A DNA stretch of 64,000 bases from Deroplatys truncata (lineage: Eukaryota > Arthropoda > Insecta > Mantodea > Mantidae), in contig CM060990.1 in NCBI GenBank assembly GCA_030765065.1, forward strand, positions 464,798,321 through 464,862,320, given 5' to 3'. Positions 22,009 through 34,059 of this stretch are shown one piece after another; position 1 is the stretch's first letter; each line of letters starts with the position of its first letter. Below the pieces are notes generated by a model. That model made no database searches. It had not been told where the DNA came from and was given only the letters and a program-made list of their open reading frames with translations. The position numbers and the translations under genes were made by a program.

Positions 22009-22483
22009 CCACGAACAGCATAACTCGAAAACAAAAGGTTGGTTAAAACCGTACTTAGAGTTTAAGTTCAACTTCTTCCAAGAATGCGATACTGAGATTT
22101 TAAAGAAAATCCCCAACTTCAAACTACTCTTTACGTTGGACATTTTCGAAATGTTCTATTCTTTCAAAAATGACTAAGGATTTTGATTAAAATACATATG
22201 TTGAGCTATTTTCATTATAAATAGAATGTATATCTTTTATTTTCTAGGAATAGTCTATAAACTAATCTTTATTGTCAATGACTTTTGATAATTAGTAAAT
22301 TGTAAGAGACAGACAAAATCTTACTGCACAACAACTGTAGATCTTGTTAAAGCACAACATTTATATCAAAAACATTTTTATTTTATGTCAAATAAGTTTT
22401 ATATTTTACCTATTCTGAAATTTTCTTTGTTATTGGTTTGAATTTTTAAATACTTTTATACTTCTCTCAACTGCAAATAGCTC

Positions 22484-22486
22484 TTT

Positions 22487-22562
<76 letters not shown>

Positions 22563-22566
22563 TCCT
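22484..22566 (+). repeat. (TTTC)n microsatellite
   Basis: About 20 uninterrupted ttct units followed by two ttcc variants. Confidence 0.98.
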
Positions 22567-22618
22567 TCCTTCTTTCTCGTGCTCATACAAAGAGAACAGA
22601 ATTTCAAAGCTATCACGT

Positions 22619-23166
22619 CTGTGGCTCGCATTCGCGAGGTCGTGGGTTCGACTCCTCTGGCCGACCTTCCTGACCTATGGGTTTTTTCGGGGGGTTTTCC
22701 CGAGTCGCCAGGCGAATGCTGGGAAGGATTCTCACATCCCCGAATTTCCTGAACCTCCATTTCATCTCTATTCTCATTTCCCTTCATCTTTCATCCGTTG
22801 GTCTCTTTCACGGTTGTAAGTGTCGGCGATGGTGTTTTCGTGCAGTGTGACAGGGGAAAAGGATGCTTTTTGTGACTTTCTCCCTCCCTTGACTTTCGGT
22901 TGGCTGTCGGGAGTATCCTAACTTCCTTGAGGGGCGTTGGACTACCTCTGTGCTGGGTGGGGTCCACGGTCTGCCTGTCTGTCTGATGGGGAGTCTCTAT
23001 CTGAAAACTTAGGAATCCTGCCATTCCTGTGTGGTCATTCCTGGTTCCGAACGCCCGGTGTCTTGTCTCGCTTCATCCTTCCTCCCTTCCTTCCGCCCTT
23101 TCGGGGCGTAGGCACAATATCCACTATATGGATCAGTGCCGAGTCCCCTCCGTAGCCAACCAATCC
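22619..23166 (+). mobile_element. Long tRNA-derived SINE with perfect target duplication
   Basis: Bounded by the 13-bp direct repeat aaagctatcacgt at 22606-22618 and 23167-23179. The head has B-box-like gtgggttcgactcc, then the family signature caggcgaatgctggg, a body with ggttgtaagtgtcggcgatgg, and a tail gccgagtcccctccgtagcc. The perfect duplication indicates a fairly young insertion. Confidence 0.85.
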
Positions 23167-24059
23167 AAAGCTATCACGTAGCGATCAGCTTTGAGGGATT
23201 TGGCTATCGCTTTAGCTTAATATGTTCTGGTTATACCTACAACGAATTGTGAAAATAAGCGATGAAGGTTTATTGGTATTAACATGACATAGATGCAAAA
23301 TAAGCTTTGTAAGAATAGTTTGTAGAGGTGTGAGTAGAGAAAGTCATGTGAATGCAACATATATTTTATAGCAAAAGCTCCATAAGCCTGCGTGTCTATG
23401 AACAACATAAATACAAAGCGAAAAGTCGGTGAAATACCAAACTTGATATTTAAGTTCAGCATCTTTCAAAGATGTGACAAGGATTTTCAAGAAAATCTCC
23501 CCCATCCCGAACAACCCTTTACATGGAAAATGTTTCGAAATTTATTTTCGTGAAGATGGTTCTAATGATTTTGATTAAAGTACTCAGTGTTTAAAATATT
23601 ATCATGACAAACGAAATATATATTTTGAACTTACTGAGAAGAACCTCTCAAGTCTTCTTCGTTCTGAATGACTTTTATGTAATTGGTAAACTCTAAAAGA
23701 TTGGACAAAGTTTTGCTACACAAGAAATGCAGACCCCGTTATAGCACGCAGTTTGTTATACATACATTTTATGAGATTAACTATTTCCCAGATATTTTTT
23801 GTTATGGTTTGAATACTTTTTGTAACTGAGAAGTCGCTATTCGTTTTGGTTTTGTCGCGGTCATACAAACAGCATGGAATTTCAAAGCATCACGTAGTGA
23901 CATGGTATTTGAAAATGTGACTATCGCTTTATCTACTTATACTACCACGAAATGTGTAAATATGAACTTTTTATTTTGGTATTTAATTAAACTCCTTTAA
24001 TCGTGTAGGCCATTACGGACAGTGAATGAAAGAAATTGTTATAATGATGCTCAAATGGG

Positions 24060-24210
24060 CCCCAGGTCCCTAGAAATTAGAATCTAACATTCATCTGCTC
24101 AGGATAAGAGGAAACCCTGGAGAAAACTTTACCCAGGTATTTCACTTTAACCGAGATTCTAACTCGGGACCTCTTGAATGTGAGGCAGACCCCCACACCA
24201 CAGAGATGGG
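24060..24210 (-). mobile_element. tRNA-like SINE fragment
   Basis: Minus-strand head with B-box-like gagttagaatctcgg and the aacctgggtaaag region. It is a fragment only. Confidence 0.45.
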
Positions 24211-24479
24211 CTAAATGTGATTTGAAAGTTTATCTGGATTATAAGAAGTAGACAGAAAAATGAGATTTAGAAAAAAGAATTTGTAGAATGGTGAAAAGAG
24301 AAAGTTATCTGAATGCAACACGTTAGTTTGTTCTCGTGGTAAAAAGAGCGTGGAGTTTCAAAGACACCACATAAAAATCTGACTATCGTTTGAGCTACTG
24401 CATTCTTCTTATACTTACAACGAACTTTGTACTGGCAGTTCATCTCAATTAACAAAAAGACTCTTTCATTCAAGCGGTG

Positions 24480-24565
24480 TGTAGGACAAGTTTGGAAAGA
24501 TAGAATCAGATTGAAAAATTCAATGTCATAGTCGAGATTTAAACTACGGATCTTCCCGTTTACGT
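24480..24565 (-). repeat. Single copy of the repeat that forms the foldback at 31880-32061
   Basis: On the minus strand it carries aagatccgtagtttaaatctcgactatgacattgaatttttc (read in pieces), the same unit as each arm of the foldback. Confidence 0.7.
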
Positions 24566-25147
24566 TCAGGTGGCGCCGTGGTAACGCGTGCAACTCGCAT
24601 TCGGGAGATCCCTAGTTCGCTTCCCGGCGACCACCCAATCTAACTCACGAGTTTGTTTCGAGAGTTTTCCCGGGTCGTCAGGCGAATGCTGATATGATTT
24701 CTCTCAGCCGCCGAATATCGTTCCATTCCTCATTTCATTCATCCTTAACCCCATTAGGTCTGTTTCAGGGTTGGAAGTGTCGGCGATGGTATTCGGTGCG
24801 GCGTGGCAGAGAAAAAGGATGCTCTCTGTGGAACCTTATCCATCTCTCGGTCTTCGGCTGGTTGCCAGGGTATACGGGCGCTTCTTGGGGGGCGTTGGAC
24901 CCTCTGTGTGGGGTGGGGTCCCCGGTTTGCCTGCCCGACTGTCAGGGCGTCTCAATCTGGTAATTTTAGGAACCTTGTCATTGCAGTGCCGTCACTCCTG
25001 GTTCCGGCCGCCCGGTGTCTCGGTGTCTCTCACCTCATCCCTCCCTCCCTCCCTCCCGGGAACGCCCCCTCGATGGGCACAAGCTCAATACCCTCATTCA
25101 CTGGATCGGGGTCGAGTCCCCTCCGTTACACTTCCCATTCCATTCCA
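24566..25147 (+). mobile_element. Long tRNA-derived SINE
   Basis: Same family as 22619-23166: tggtaacgcgtgcaactcgc head, cgtcaggcgaatgctg signature, gttggaagtgtcggcgatgg body, and a gagtcccctccgttacactt tail. The frames inside it are not genes. Confidence 0.75.
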
Positions 25148-25149
25148 GA

Positions 25150-26190
25150 CCAGAGAAGAGAAGCATTTTAAGAATTCAGAAAGTGAATCGTAATACAAAG
25201 TATTTTTCAGAATACAGTGCTTTCAAATGAACCAATTGCAACAAAAGCACATCAACCTGTCTGCATTAACATTTCGGGCCACTATTTTGAAGATTTAGCT
25301 TATATGTTATCCTAACCGAGTAAAACAGCTATATAGAAACTGCATATTTTGCGCTAAACGTTGTTTCCTCGTATCTATTAACATTTTCTACTTTTGGATA
25401 CAATACCTACATAGGTGTTTTTACTCTACGTCTACTATACGACTGGCGCGGTTTTTCTTCCTTTCCCTTGTGAATGTGTGTGTAAGGGGAATTATGTTTC
25501 AAATAAAACAATCTTTATCCGTTTTTAGTAACAAACGCAAAATATATCTCAATTTGAAAAACTTTAATGTTGTACTTAATTGTGCCCAAGCTGCTTCAAC
25601 AGTTTAACATTAATATTACTTTTGCTTCCATATTTTTAAAACATTACTTGAATATTATCAGAACTGAATGTGCCAACTGTATGGAACTACACATTTAACG
25701 TTAAACGTTGTGATCAATATCTATGACAATTAAAAAGCAAAACGAACTTATATTCAAGGTAATAAATACCCTCTGCTTCAGATTACGCGTAGAAAGTTTT
25801 ATTGGTGATAATTATAAAAATATTATTGTTATTAATATTATTATTTATTACTAGCAATAAACGTTAAAAACAAGACATACATTATGTGAACCTTGTTTCT
25901 CAAGAAAATTACTGAATCTTGTACTCTTTATGCGGGTGCTACTTGTGTAGCACCCGCATAAAGAGTGCAATATTTGATTTTTAAACAACATATTATGCAA
26001 AGAAAATGTTAATTTATTTCGCTTGAATAGATGTAGTAAAGAGAAAATTATTTAGTTTCGTCTTCTTTCCTCTTAGAGTCAGGTCACTGAATTATATGAG
26101 CATACACGGAAGTAAATGTGACCTTTGAGACGATACCGGCACCCTGGCTATAGCCAGGCATGACTAGTCGAGAAGACGTTTCTCCCCCCT
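25150..26190. other. AT-rich DNA within the piggyBac-like element
   Basis: Nothing recognised except the perfect hairpin at 25923-25966. Confidence 0.5.
25923..25966. repeat. Perfect 20-bp inverted repeat with 4-nt loop
   Basis: actctttatgcgggtgctac at 25923-25942, loop ttgt, then its exact reverse complement at 25947-25966. It is GC-richer than the surrounding DNA. No T-run follows, so a terminator role is unlikely in this nuclear context. Confidence 0.95.
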
Positions 26191-26199
26191 CTTCCTCTA

Positions 26200-27795
26200 T
26201 ACCCCTTGGTCCATCGGAAAACATTTGAAGCCCACTGTACCTGGGGAAGTTGAAGTACATGTGAATGACAATGATGATGAAAGCAATGAAACGCCTGTGG
26301 ATTCAAAGAAATGTAGGCTGGAACGAATAAATGGAAGAAGAATGAAAAAGTGGCATCTTAAGAGCCCCCTAAAACCACACATAAAGTTGGCGAAGAACAC
26401 TTAGGGAAAGCCGAGTTTGGCATTTTTTTCTTGGTTCATGACCCCTAATAGGATTGAGGACACAGTAAAACAAAGTATTCCACATGTAAACAGAGACAGA
26501 AACGATCATTCATTTGAGTTATCTATAGAACAATAATGTCAGTTTCTGGGTTTGTTGATGCTTAGCAGCTACCATTCATTAGCAGGAGAAAATGATTGCT
26601 GGTCAACTTCAGAAGATCTTTCTGCTCCAGTATTTGGAAAAAACTATGAGCAGATAAAGATTCAGGACCATAAAATGTTACCTCCATCTTGCTGATAATA
26701 ATGATTTAGGAAATTCTAGGGTTGGAAAACTGCAGCCATTTTACGAGAGCTTGAAAAAGCAATTCCAACAACTGGGCACATTTCATAAAAGTCTTAGTAG
26801 GTATTGATGAGTCAATGGAGCCTTATCATGGATACCATTCAGCAACATGTTTATAAAGAACAAGTTTATAAGGTTTAGATTCAAAATTTGGATGCTGTGT
26901 GTGTCTGACCGATATCCTTATAATATGCAAATATACTGTGGTAGGACTGAAGGTGATGGTTCACCTCTTGGAATTCGGGTAGTAAGAAACATGTTATCAG
27001 CTTTAGTCAATCCCAATCAACATGCATTGTTTTTGGCAAATTCTTTACTAGTCATTCCCTTCTAGCAGAACTCACAGACAGAAGTTTCCGAGCATGTGGA
27101 ACAGTGAGGGAAAATTGAACAAATAGATATCATTTGCTCACCACCGCTGAAATGAAGAAAAAGGAGTGTGGTGCTCTCGACTATAGTTCAGATGACAAAA
27201 CTATCTGGATTCAGTGGAACGATACCTCTGTAGCTATTGTTGCTAGTAATTGCTATATAGCTACCCCCGTACGGAAAGCATCATGGAGAATGAAAACTGA
27301 AAACAAGAAGGAAGTCTAACAACCAAATCTAATACTCAGTACAACATGGGAGTTGATCTTCTGGACTGACTTGCATCAAGCTATCGTACACGCTTGCTGC
27401 TAAGAAATGGTGGTGGAATTTATTCTCATATGATCTAAATTTAGCCATAATTGCGACCTTCTAATTTTTTCAGTATCTAAATCTAGGAAATATGATTTCT
27501 CATCCCCAGTTTCAACGAGAAATTGCAATGTCTCTGATAAAGTGTTAACACGCGGACAGAAAAAGAAAAGGTGGACCAACATTCCCATTAGTACGAGTAA
27601 AGGTTATACAGTACGATGGTGTGAACCATATTTTGTTGGAGACATCTCAGGGAAGGTTGTGTTGTGTCAAAAGAATACGTGTCTGATGTGTATAAAGTGC
27701 AGGAAATGACTTCATAAGAAATACTGCCATGAAATATGTGAAGGAGGGAAATATGTAAAAGTACTGAGAGATGTGGACGAAAAGTGTAATTTGTA
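26200..27795 (+). pseudogene. piggyBac transposase core and C-terminal Cys-rich domain
   Basis: Plus-strand blocks in several frames: an acidic linker (VNDNDDESNET), the LLMLSSYHSLAGEN-like block near 26550, FIKNKFIRFRFKIWMLC and YPYNMQIYCGRTEG at 26847-27065, an EMKKKECGALDYSSDDKTI block at 27152-27319 (catalytic-domain region), and a C-terminal cluster with repeated CxxC and His at 27610-27795. Multiple stops and frameshifts show it is dead. No single intact frame exceeds about 70 codons. Confidence 0.85.
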
Positions 27796-28499
27796 AGAAA
27801 TTGCTTATATTTAGAGTGCTTATTGTGTGCGATTACTATTGTAGAGTAGTTTCCATGTATGATTAGCAGTAGTGTATAAAGCATCAATTTTCTACTATAA
27901 ACATGCCAACGTTCCCATTTTGGAAACATGCTGAAAAAAATAACTGGTAACTCATATGGACTAAATGTTTATCCCATATGTTATTGGGGCTCTAAAACAT
28001 CATGTGGAAAAGATATTGCAAAATTTGCTAATGTATTAACTGTGTCGGCCATTAAAGGGTTAATGCTAGGTATTCACAAAACATCGAACATCAGCAGAAC
28101 GTTTTTCGAGCTTTATTAGGCGTGTAGATGCATGGTGGACCCTCAGTAGGGTGAAACCGACAAATGATTTTGCTGTCGCAGCTGCCTGGCTATACATCCT
28201 CTTAGTCCACCTAATTGTATTCCGACACTAAGGATTACAGCGAAGATGGTGTGGTTGACTGTGTGGTTAGAACCCAGCATGGCAAAAGGGTCGTTCTTTG
28301 ATTCTCACTGACATTAAATGGTCTGGGAAGCCATGAAGCCTGAATTTTCTGTCTGTCAGTGTAGTAAGCCACCACCCGGTTATACGAAAAGAGTACAAAG
28401 TAAAAGAATAAAGGGCAGACTTTCTCTTTGACAAAACTATAGACCCATGTTTGCATTATTTCACTTATGATATGTGGCTTTCCACTTTGGCTTAAAAAG

Positions 28500-28800
28500 T
28501 TGAATCTGTGGCACGACAAACTTCATGGGCCCGGCTAATGGCCTCACACCCACATGCGCATAGTAGAGATGGTTGATCATCCAACCAATACGGGGAGATG
28601 ATGTGGTCAGCACCATTCTTCCCCACCTGGAATGCTGTTTTTCGTCACCTTCAGACCGCTATCCATCGTAGCTACTCATTTGCAACACGATGCTGAGTGG
28701 GCACCGGTCCTACACATGGAATGAAAATTCCGCACCCACACTTGAGCCCGAGCACCACACTCCAACCCACTACGCCACGCGCAAGACTTACCAGGTAAAT
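28500..28800 (+). repeat. Interspersed repeat, copy A
   Basis: Shares caaccaatacggggagatgatg, caacacgatgctgagtgggcaccggtcc and gagcaccacactccaaccc-type blocks with 32400-32715. Family not identified. Confidence 0.6.
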
Positions 28801-29059
28801 TTATTTTGCAGTCTCTTACAGCTGAACAAGAGCTTGCAGGGACTAGGATCCTTAATAGAGAATAAATCTGTGATTCTTAGGAAAAATCTTAGCCTCGTCG
28901 CTAAAATATCGATTCTGGAGACACATGTTTCTTTCCATTAAAGGACATTGCTTAACAAAAGTTCGTATTTATACTCAGCTGTAGTGAATATAAAGGAACA
29001 TCGGGGGCTAAATAACTGATTTCAGTGATTCCTACTCCTGTAAATCTGACTTTAGAGCT

Positions 29060-29550
29060 TTGGACACGGGCGTGCCGGTGGGGGTTGAGGAGGTTTGGAC
29101 CCCCCCCCCCCAATTTCTTACCAAGAAGTTGTTTGACACACTAACAAGACAGAAGTGGACAAGTTAGAAGCTTACGATAAATAAACACTTTTATAAGCAG
29201 TAACGAAAGGTGGAAACAAATATCTGCAAAGTTGTAAATTCAAATGATTTGTAAGCCATCTCTCCTTGAAGTATCAACATCAATAGGTTATAAAATATAT
29301 TATGGGATGCTATTAAACAACGAGAAATCTTAGTGTCAGCCTCTTCATTACTATTCACTGAAAATAAAGCACGAGTCCTATACTCCTAACTCTAAAATAA
29401 TGTAGCTATATTTCTTTTTGGAAACATTATAAATTTATCAAAGGTCAAAATGGAATGAAAAATAAGAACATAATTTTCCCCACACTTAACTTTCAAAATC
29501 GCAAGACCCCCAATATTTTTAGTCGGGCACGCCCATGGCTTTGGAGACAC
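29060..29550. mobile_element. Possible MITE with gggcgtgcc/gggcacgccc ends
   Basis: Inverted motifs tttggacacgggcgtgccgg at about 29059 and cgggcacgcccatggctttgg at about 29524 bound about 480 bp without coding capacity, including a C14 run at 29100. The family is unknown and the flanking duplication was not resolved. Confidence 0.4.
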
Positions 29551-30054
29551 ATTTTCCGCTCGTGATACTTAATAAAAAAAGCGTTAACGCCTTCCGAGAA
29601 GAATGGCCTCTCCTGCGACGAAACTTTCAGGTAAAAGTTTAAGGGATTTGGTAGTAAGTTGTGGTATGAATATCCAGTGATCTCAGAAGAAAGACTGTTA
29701 CACTTTTGTTTGAAATTTGTATTTTTGAAAGTATGTCTTCCTCTTATTTATATTATGCAAGTGCAAGAATAAGTTGAATGCTGAATCCGATTTAACACCC
29801 AAATTAACCAAAATTAAAGACGGGTTCTAAGAAGTTGTGTTTAATAAATAAAACACAGACTTGGAGCTAAAATAACAATATGTCACATGCATAGTTTATT
29901 CTGAATATAAATTCATTACAGAACCAGAGTGGCATTATCCGTTACTCATTCTTAAACGCTGCATGATTTCCATGACATTCCGTATTTAAAGAGTAGCTAT
30001 TTCTCCAATAAATATCTGAATAAAACGACAGTTAACTAGACTAAATATCGCCAA
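29550..30054. other. Unassigned host DNA
   Basis: AT-rich sequence with no recognised gene or repeat. Confidence 0.5.
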
Positions 30055-30560
30055 GCAGGATGGCTCAGGCAGTTGCGTCAGGAGATCCAGTTTAGACCGT
30101 TGGACAGGTCATCCCCTGATCTCCGGTTTCTTCGTGGCATGCCCAGGTTAGTAAGCCAATGCTAGCGTGAATTATGTGCCACCACGAATTTTCCTGCCCT
30201 CATTTCATCTCAATTGATTTCCTTTCAACTTTCAGGATTACAGGGCCAGCGGTAGCGTACGGTTGCTGAGCGGCGTATTTGATGGATCTGCTTTGAGGAG
30301 AAAGCTGTTTGTTCTCTGGCATAGAATCTTCTGCTCCAGCCTGCCGTGAGGATGGGGGTGGGTTTCATCGAAGAGGAGGCCGGGTTTGTTCAACTTGTAA
30401 ACATTAGGGACCCCTCTGCACTGTGACTGCTGCCATCAGAACTGGCTACCCTTCACTCTTCTTCTCCTCACCCCTTCCTCCCGGAGGTTTAGTAGACACA
30501 ATAGGCCAAGCTTTGGCCGCAGTTCTGTAATCCTTCTCCGTTACTAACCCATGCCCCAAA
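30055..30560 (+). mobile_element. Long tRNA-derived SINE, diverged subfamily
   Basis: Head aggatggctcaggcagttgcg, weak signature gtaagccaatgctagcg, then accacgaattttcctgccc and a body with cagggccagcggtagcgtac, also present in the minus-strand copy at 58985-59320. Confidence 0.65.
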
Positions 30561-31261
30561 TTAAACATTAGTGCTGAAACGAAATGCTCATTTTGCCACT
30601 GGAATAAACGAATCAGGCTTTTTCAGAATAAATGCGCTTATTCGTAAATCTAATATCTTGATTTACGAGTATATACAGTAGCACCAGTGAAAAGACTGAA
30701 ACCGTTCTACGTGTTGGTTTAGCAGATGTCTGCATGAGCTCCTCATAGCAGTCTGGCAATCAAATAGCTAGTTGGTGGAGGTTTCAACCGCAACCTGTAC
30801 TGTAGCGGTGGTTTAATGCTGATGATGATGACGATAACAATTATGATGGTAATGATAAATACAAAAATTACTTATACATAAGTTATTGCTGTACCAAATA
30901 ATTGTTCATTTAACCTTATATCTGCTGTTATAAAAGATCTGCTTTTATTTCTAACGTTATATGTATGAAGGCTAAATCATAGGTAAAATTCCTATTGGAG
31001 TGTAAGAAGATAGCAGAATGAAGGGAAAACTGCTACTGAGAGCCTTTAACGAAAGGAATAGAATGCGGTGATGAACATATTGCGCACTACTTGCAATTAA
31101 TTTAGCGTCACAGGGCACAGGTAAACCATGCTAAGAGGACTAGCTCAGTTTTTAAAGTGCTGATTATCTGTAAGGATTATTTCAGTAAATTCAATAAATT
31201 CTTTATTATTTTTATTTATGCTTTGCTTGTCAATATAGTAAGCTAGAGGGCTTATGTGACG
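30561..31261. other. Unassigned host DNA
   Basis: AT-rich, with a short gatgatgatgacga run near 30820. No gene is seen. Confidence 0.5.
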
Positions 31262-31800
31262 CAAGCAATAGCCAACCACTCTCCCGGCACATCCTTAGCC
31301 TACCCGGCGACCGCCCACTCTGACCCATGGGCTTTATCGGGATTTCTCGGGTCGTCAAGCGAATGCTGGAGTGGTTTCTTTCATCCTCCGAATTTCGTCC
31401 CTCCATTTCGTTCCATTAATCATTTCATTCATCCTTCACTCCTTTTGGTCTATTTCAGGGTTGGAGGTGTCGGTGCAGTGTGACTGGGGAAAAAGGATGC
31501 TCTATGTGCACTTTCTCCGTCCCTCGGCCTTCGACTGGTTGTCGGGATATAAGGACCGCCCCCTGGAGGGGAGGTACGTTGGATCCTGTGTGGAACGGGT
31601 CCTCGGTCTGCCTGCTCGACTTCCTGTCTATATCTGGAAACTGTAGAAGCCCTGTCATTGCTGAGCCGTCACTCCTGGTTCCGGCCGCCCGGTGTCTCCC
31701 TGCACCTCATCTCTCCCCCTCGTGGGGCGTCGGTACAATATTCGGATTCACTGGATTGGTGCCGAATCCCCTCCGCTTCACAATCCAATTTAATCCGCCT
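31262..31800 (+). mobile_element. Long tRNA-derived SINE
   Basis: Signature cgtcaagcgaatgctggagtg, body ggttggaggtgtcggtgcag, and tail tgccgaatcccctccgcttc. Same family as 24566-25147. Confidence 0.75.
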
Positions 31801-31879
31801 GATCTATCGTGCTCGGAATGGTGCGTTATTCCTCCCTAAATTAATTATATATTAATACAATTTTGAAATACTCAACATA

Positions 31880-32061
31880 TTGGAAAGGTAGAATCAGATG
31901 ACTGAAAAATTCAATGCCATAGCCGGGATTTGAACCACGGATCTCCCGCTCTCCGTCCGGTTGCTCTAACCACTGAGCAACCGGACGGAGACCGGGAGAT
32001 TCGTGGCTTAAATCCCGGCTATGGCATTGAATTTTTCAGTCATCTGATTCTACCTTTCCAA
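31880..32061. repeat. Foldback: 87-bp inverted repeat with 8-nt loop
   Basis: Arms 31880-31966 and 31975-32061 (about 95% identical), loop taaccact. Each arm is one copy of the repeat seen singly at 24480-24565 and carries a tRNA 3'-half-like gggatttgaaccacgg. The loop region gctctaaccactgagc is itself symmetric. Confidence 0.95.
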
Positions 32062-32399
32062 CCCTGTCCAACACACGGCTTGTGTGAAAGAACAATTAAT
32101 TCCATTCAACATATTACTTTTAGCATTCCCTACCGGACATATGGGTTTAGATCTGAGGAGCAAGCAGGCCATTAAAATGCTGCTTCACTGCTTCTACAGG
32201 CCAATTTGTGCTATCCGCAGTTGCATTCTCTGCATTAGCTAACCATAGGTATGTTCTTGAGCGGACATTTGAGTGAAGAAAGGTAGCAGTATTCCAGCAA
32301 TGCACGCTGAGACTGATTGTGGACAATGTCACGGGTCCCAGCAACGCCCGCTAAGTCACCCTACATGCGATGTCACGGATGCAAGGAACACGCTTTATG

Positions 32400-32715
32400 G
32401 AGTACTCGTACATACCCAACCCAACTACCGGCCTCATGCACACATGGATGCAGCAAATGTGAGCAGCCACTCAACCGATACGGGAAGATGATGCGGTCAG
32501 TACCACGCTTTCCCCTGCCAGAATGCGGTGTCACGAACCTACCTATTGTAGTTCCTCATACTCAACACGATGCTGGGTGAGCACCGGTCCTTACATACAA
32601 CGAAAACTCTGCACTCCATGGATAGACTGGAGGTCAAACGCATTTCGTAGCAGGGAACAGGAGTACCACACTCCATATCCATACGTCGCGGCACACGTCC
32701 TTGGTAAAAAAATTC
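32400..32715 (+). repeat. Interspersed repeat, copy B
   Basis: Second copy of the repeat at 28500-28800 (caacacgatgctgggtgagc, accacactccatatccatac). The surrounding stretch 32100-32830 holds nothing else that I recognise. Confidence 0.6.
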
Positions 32716-32833
32716 ACGGTGTTCGTCATATTAAGCCACGCTTACCATTGCGATGGTTTAGCGATACAATTGCTATTTACCGAAGTATATTCTTTTCGTC
32801 ATAAAATGGTTATTCCTAGAGACCGGCCAAATA

Positions 32834-33161
32834 CAGGGTGGACCATTTAAGCTGACACTGTACCATATCTCCAAAACTAAGCGTTGTAGAAAGCGTTTAA
32901 TAAATGTTGCTTGATATTATGAGGGAAAGTAAATGTCATTAGTCGTGTTTTGTTTGGAGGATGTTATGATAGTCATTTTAGGGCCAATTTAATTTTTTTA
33001 ATTAAGTTAAAATTAAATTGGGTTTTATTTATGGACGTTCTTTAACTACTGCGGTCCTTAGCGTTTCATTCTATGTTGGGCGTGAAAGACCTGTAGTTTT
33101 GCTCAGAGATCTCTTGATCAGGCTTGAGGTTCTTTTACGCGCCGTAAATCTACGACACGGG
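32834..33161 (+). mobile_element. Mariner-type non-autonomous element, left half
   Basis: Starts cagggtggaccatttaa after TA (32832-32833). Its inner sequence (tctccaaaactaagcgttgta, gcttgatattatgaggga) is the inverse of the right half at 50914-51255. It was split by insertion of Polinton element 2. There is no coding capacity. Confidence 0.8.
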
Positions 33162-33838
33162 AGTAGTATAGAAATGAGAGAGCTTAATATGCATGGAATT
33201 TCTATTCATATGCAAATGAGCTCCCCTCCCCCACTTCCCCCTTCCACCCACAGCTCATTGGTACTTTTACTTGCAGCTGCGGCCATAAATCTTGTTGTGT
33301 ACAATGGAAGCTTGACAGTTAACCAATTAAGGGTATCCTTCACCTGTCAAAACTAACAAAGGGATCATAAATTTAAGGTTCTGTAACAAAGGCGAGATGT
33401 TTTCCTACCCATTCCACATCCGACTACTTCTGCACCTGTGACAGCCCACCCAAGAGGCTATTCATCACTGTCAAAATGAACAATGAGGATGCAGGACAAA
33501 GGAAGAGATTCTATTGTGTGCCTTTCTATTGTCCGGGACAAGGCTACTTTAGAAAGACCATCTGGCATACTCATTCCACTAGCTTTTAACAAAAGAACAA
33601 CGCTTACCCTTCAACTGTCAAAATGAACAAAGCCCATGATAAATTAGGGTCGTGACAAAAGAGAACCTGGAGCCTGTTAACAGAGAAACAAGTTCTATTG
33701 TCCGGGGCAAGCCTTCTTTCTGGCATTTCTCATTCCACTGCCCCATAACAAAGCCGGTCCCTTTCCATTGTTTCTCGAACACCTGCTAGCTAAACAAAAG
33801 AATCTGAGGAAGGCTTTATGCTAGCCCTGTCCTTGTTC
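33162..33838 (+). repeat. Left terminal inverted repeat of element 2
   Basis: Matches the reverse complement of 50262-50907 with small indels, including about 8 bp near the tip and about 40 bp near 33660-33700. It includes several copies of ctgtcaaaatgaacaa-like blocks. Confidence 0.9.
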
Positions 33839-34059
33839 GCGTGAAAGAGAGAGACACACTTCAACAACGTCAGAGTCAGCCATCATGGTTTTTGCCTTGA
33901 GGGGCTGTTCTCTCCGATGTTTTACGAGATCCTACGAATATACCCGAGCATAGTTAACAAGCATTCTGTTTGGCTCATTTCAAGCAGTGACTCCGAAAAA
34001 GCGTTTAATATACATTTCATTACATGCATTAAACCTCTGCGCGGATATCCATAGATCGG

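Larger units (their letters stand above)
21990..24440 (+). repeat. Degenerate segmental triplication
   Basis: The segment 21990-22480 (cgaacagcataactcgaaaac ... ttttgattaaaatac) is echoed at about 23390-23900, and the tail cgtgctcatacaaa...ggaatttcaaag...cacgta recurs at about 22580, 23860 and 24335. The copies are diverged. The small frames across them are not convincing genes. Confidence 0.6.
19836..28059 (+). mobile_element. piggyBac-like transposon with nested insertions
   Basis: Flanked by TTAA at 19832-19835 and 28060-28063, the piggyBac target. Ends are CCCTTTA...TAAAGGG with imperfect inner similarity. It holds an N-terminal exon region (20578-21136) and the transposase core (26200-27795), separated by about 5 kb of inserted repeats and SINEs. 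The palindrome TTCCCATTTTGGGAA recurs at about 19851 and in close variants at about 20356 and 27911. Confidence 0.8.

Noticed and set aside
22467-22787. Lys/Glu-rich 106-codon frame
   Set aside because: Generated by the TTTC microsatellite and an adjacent SINE.
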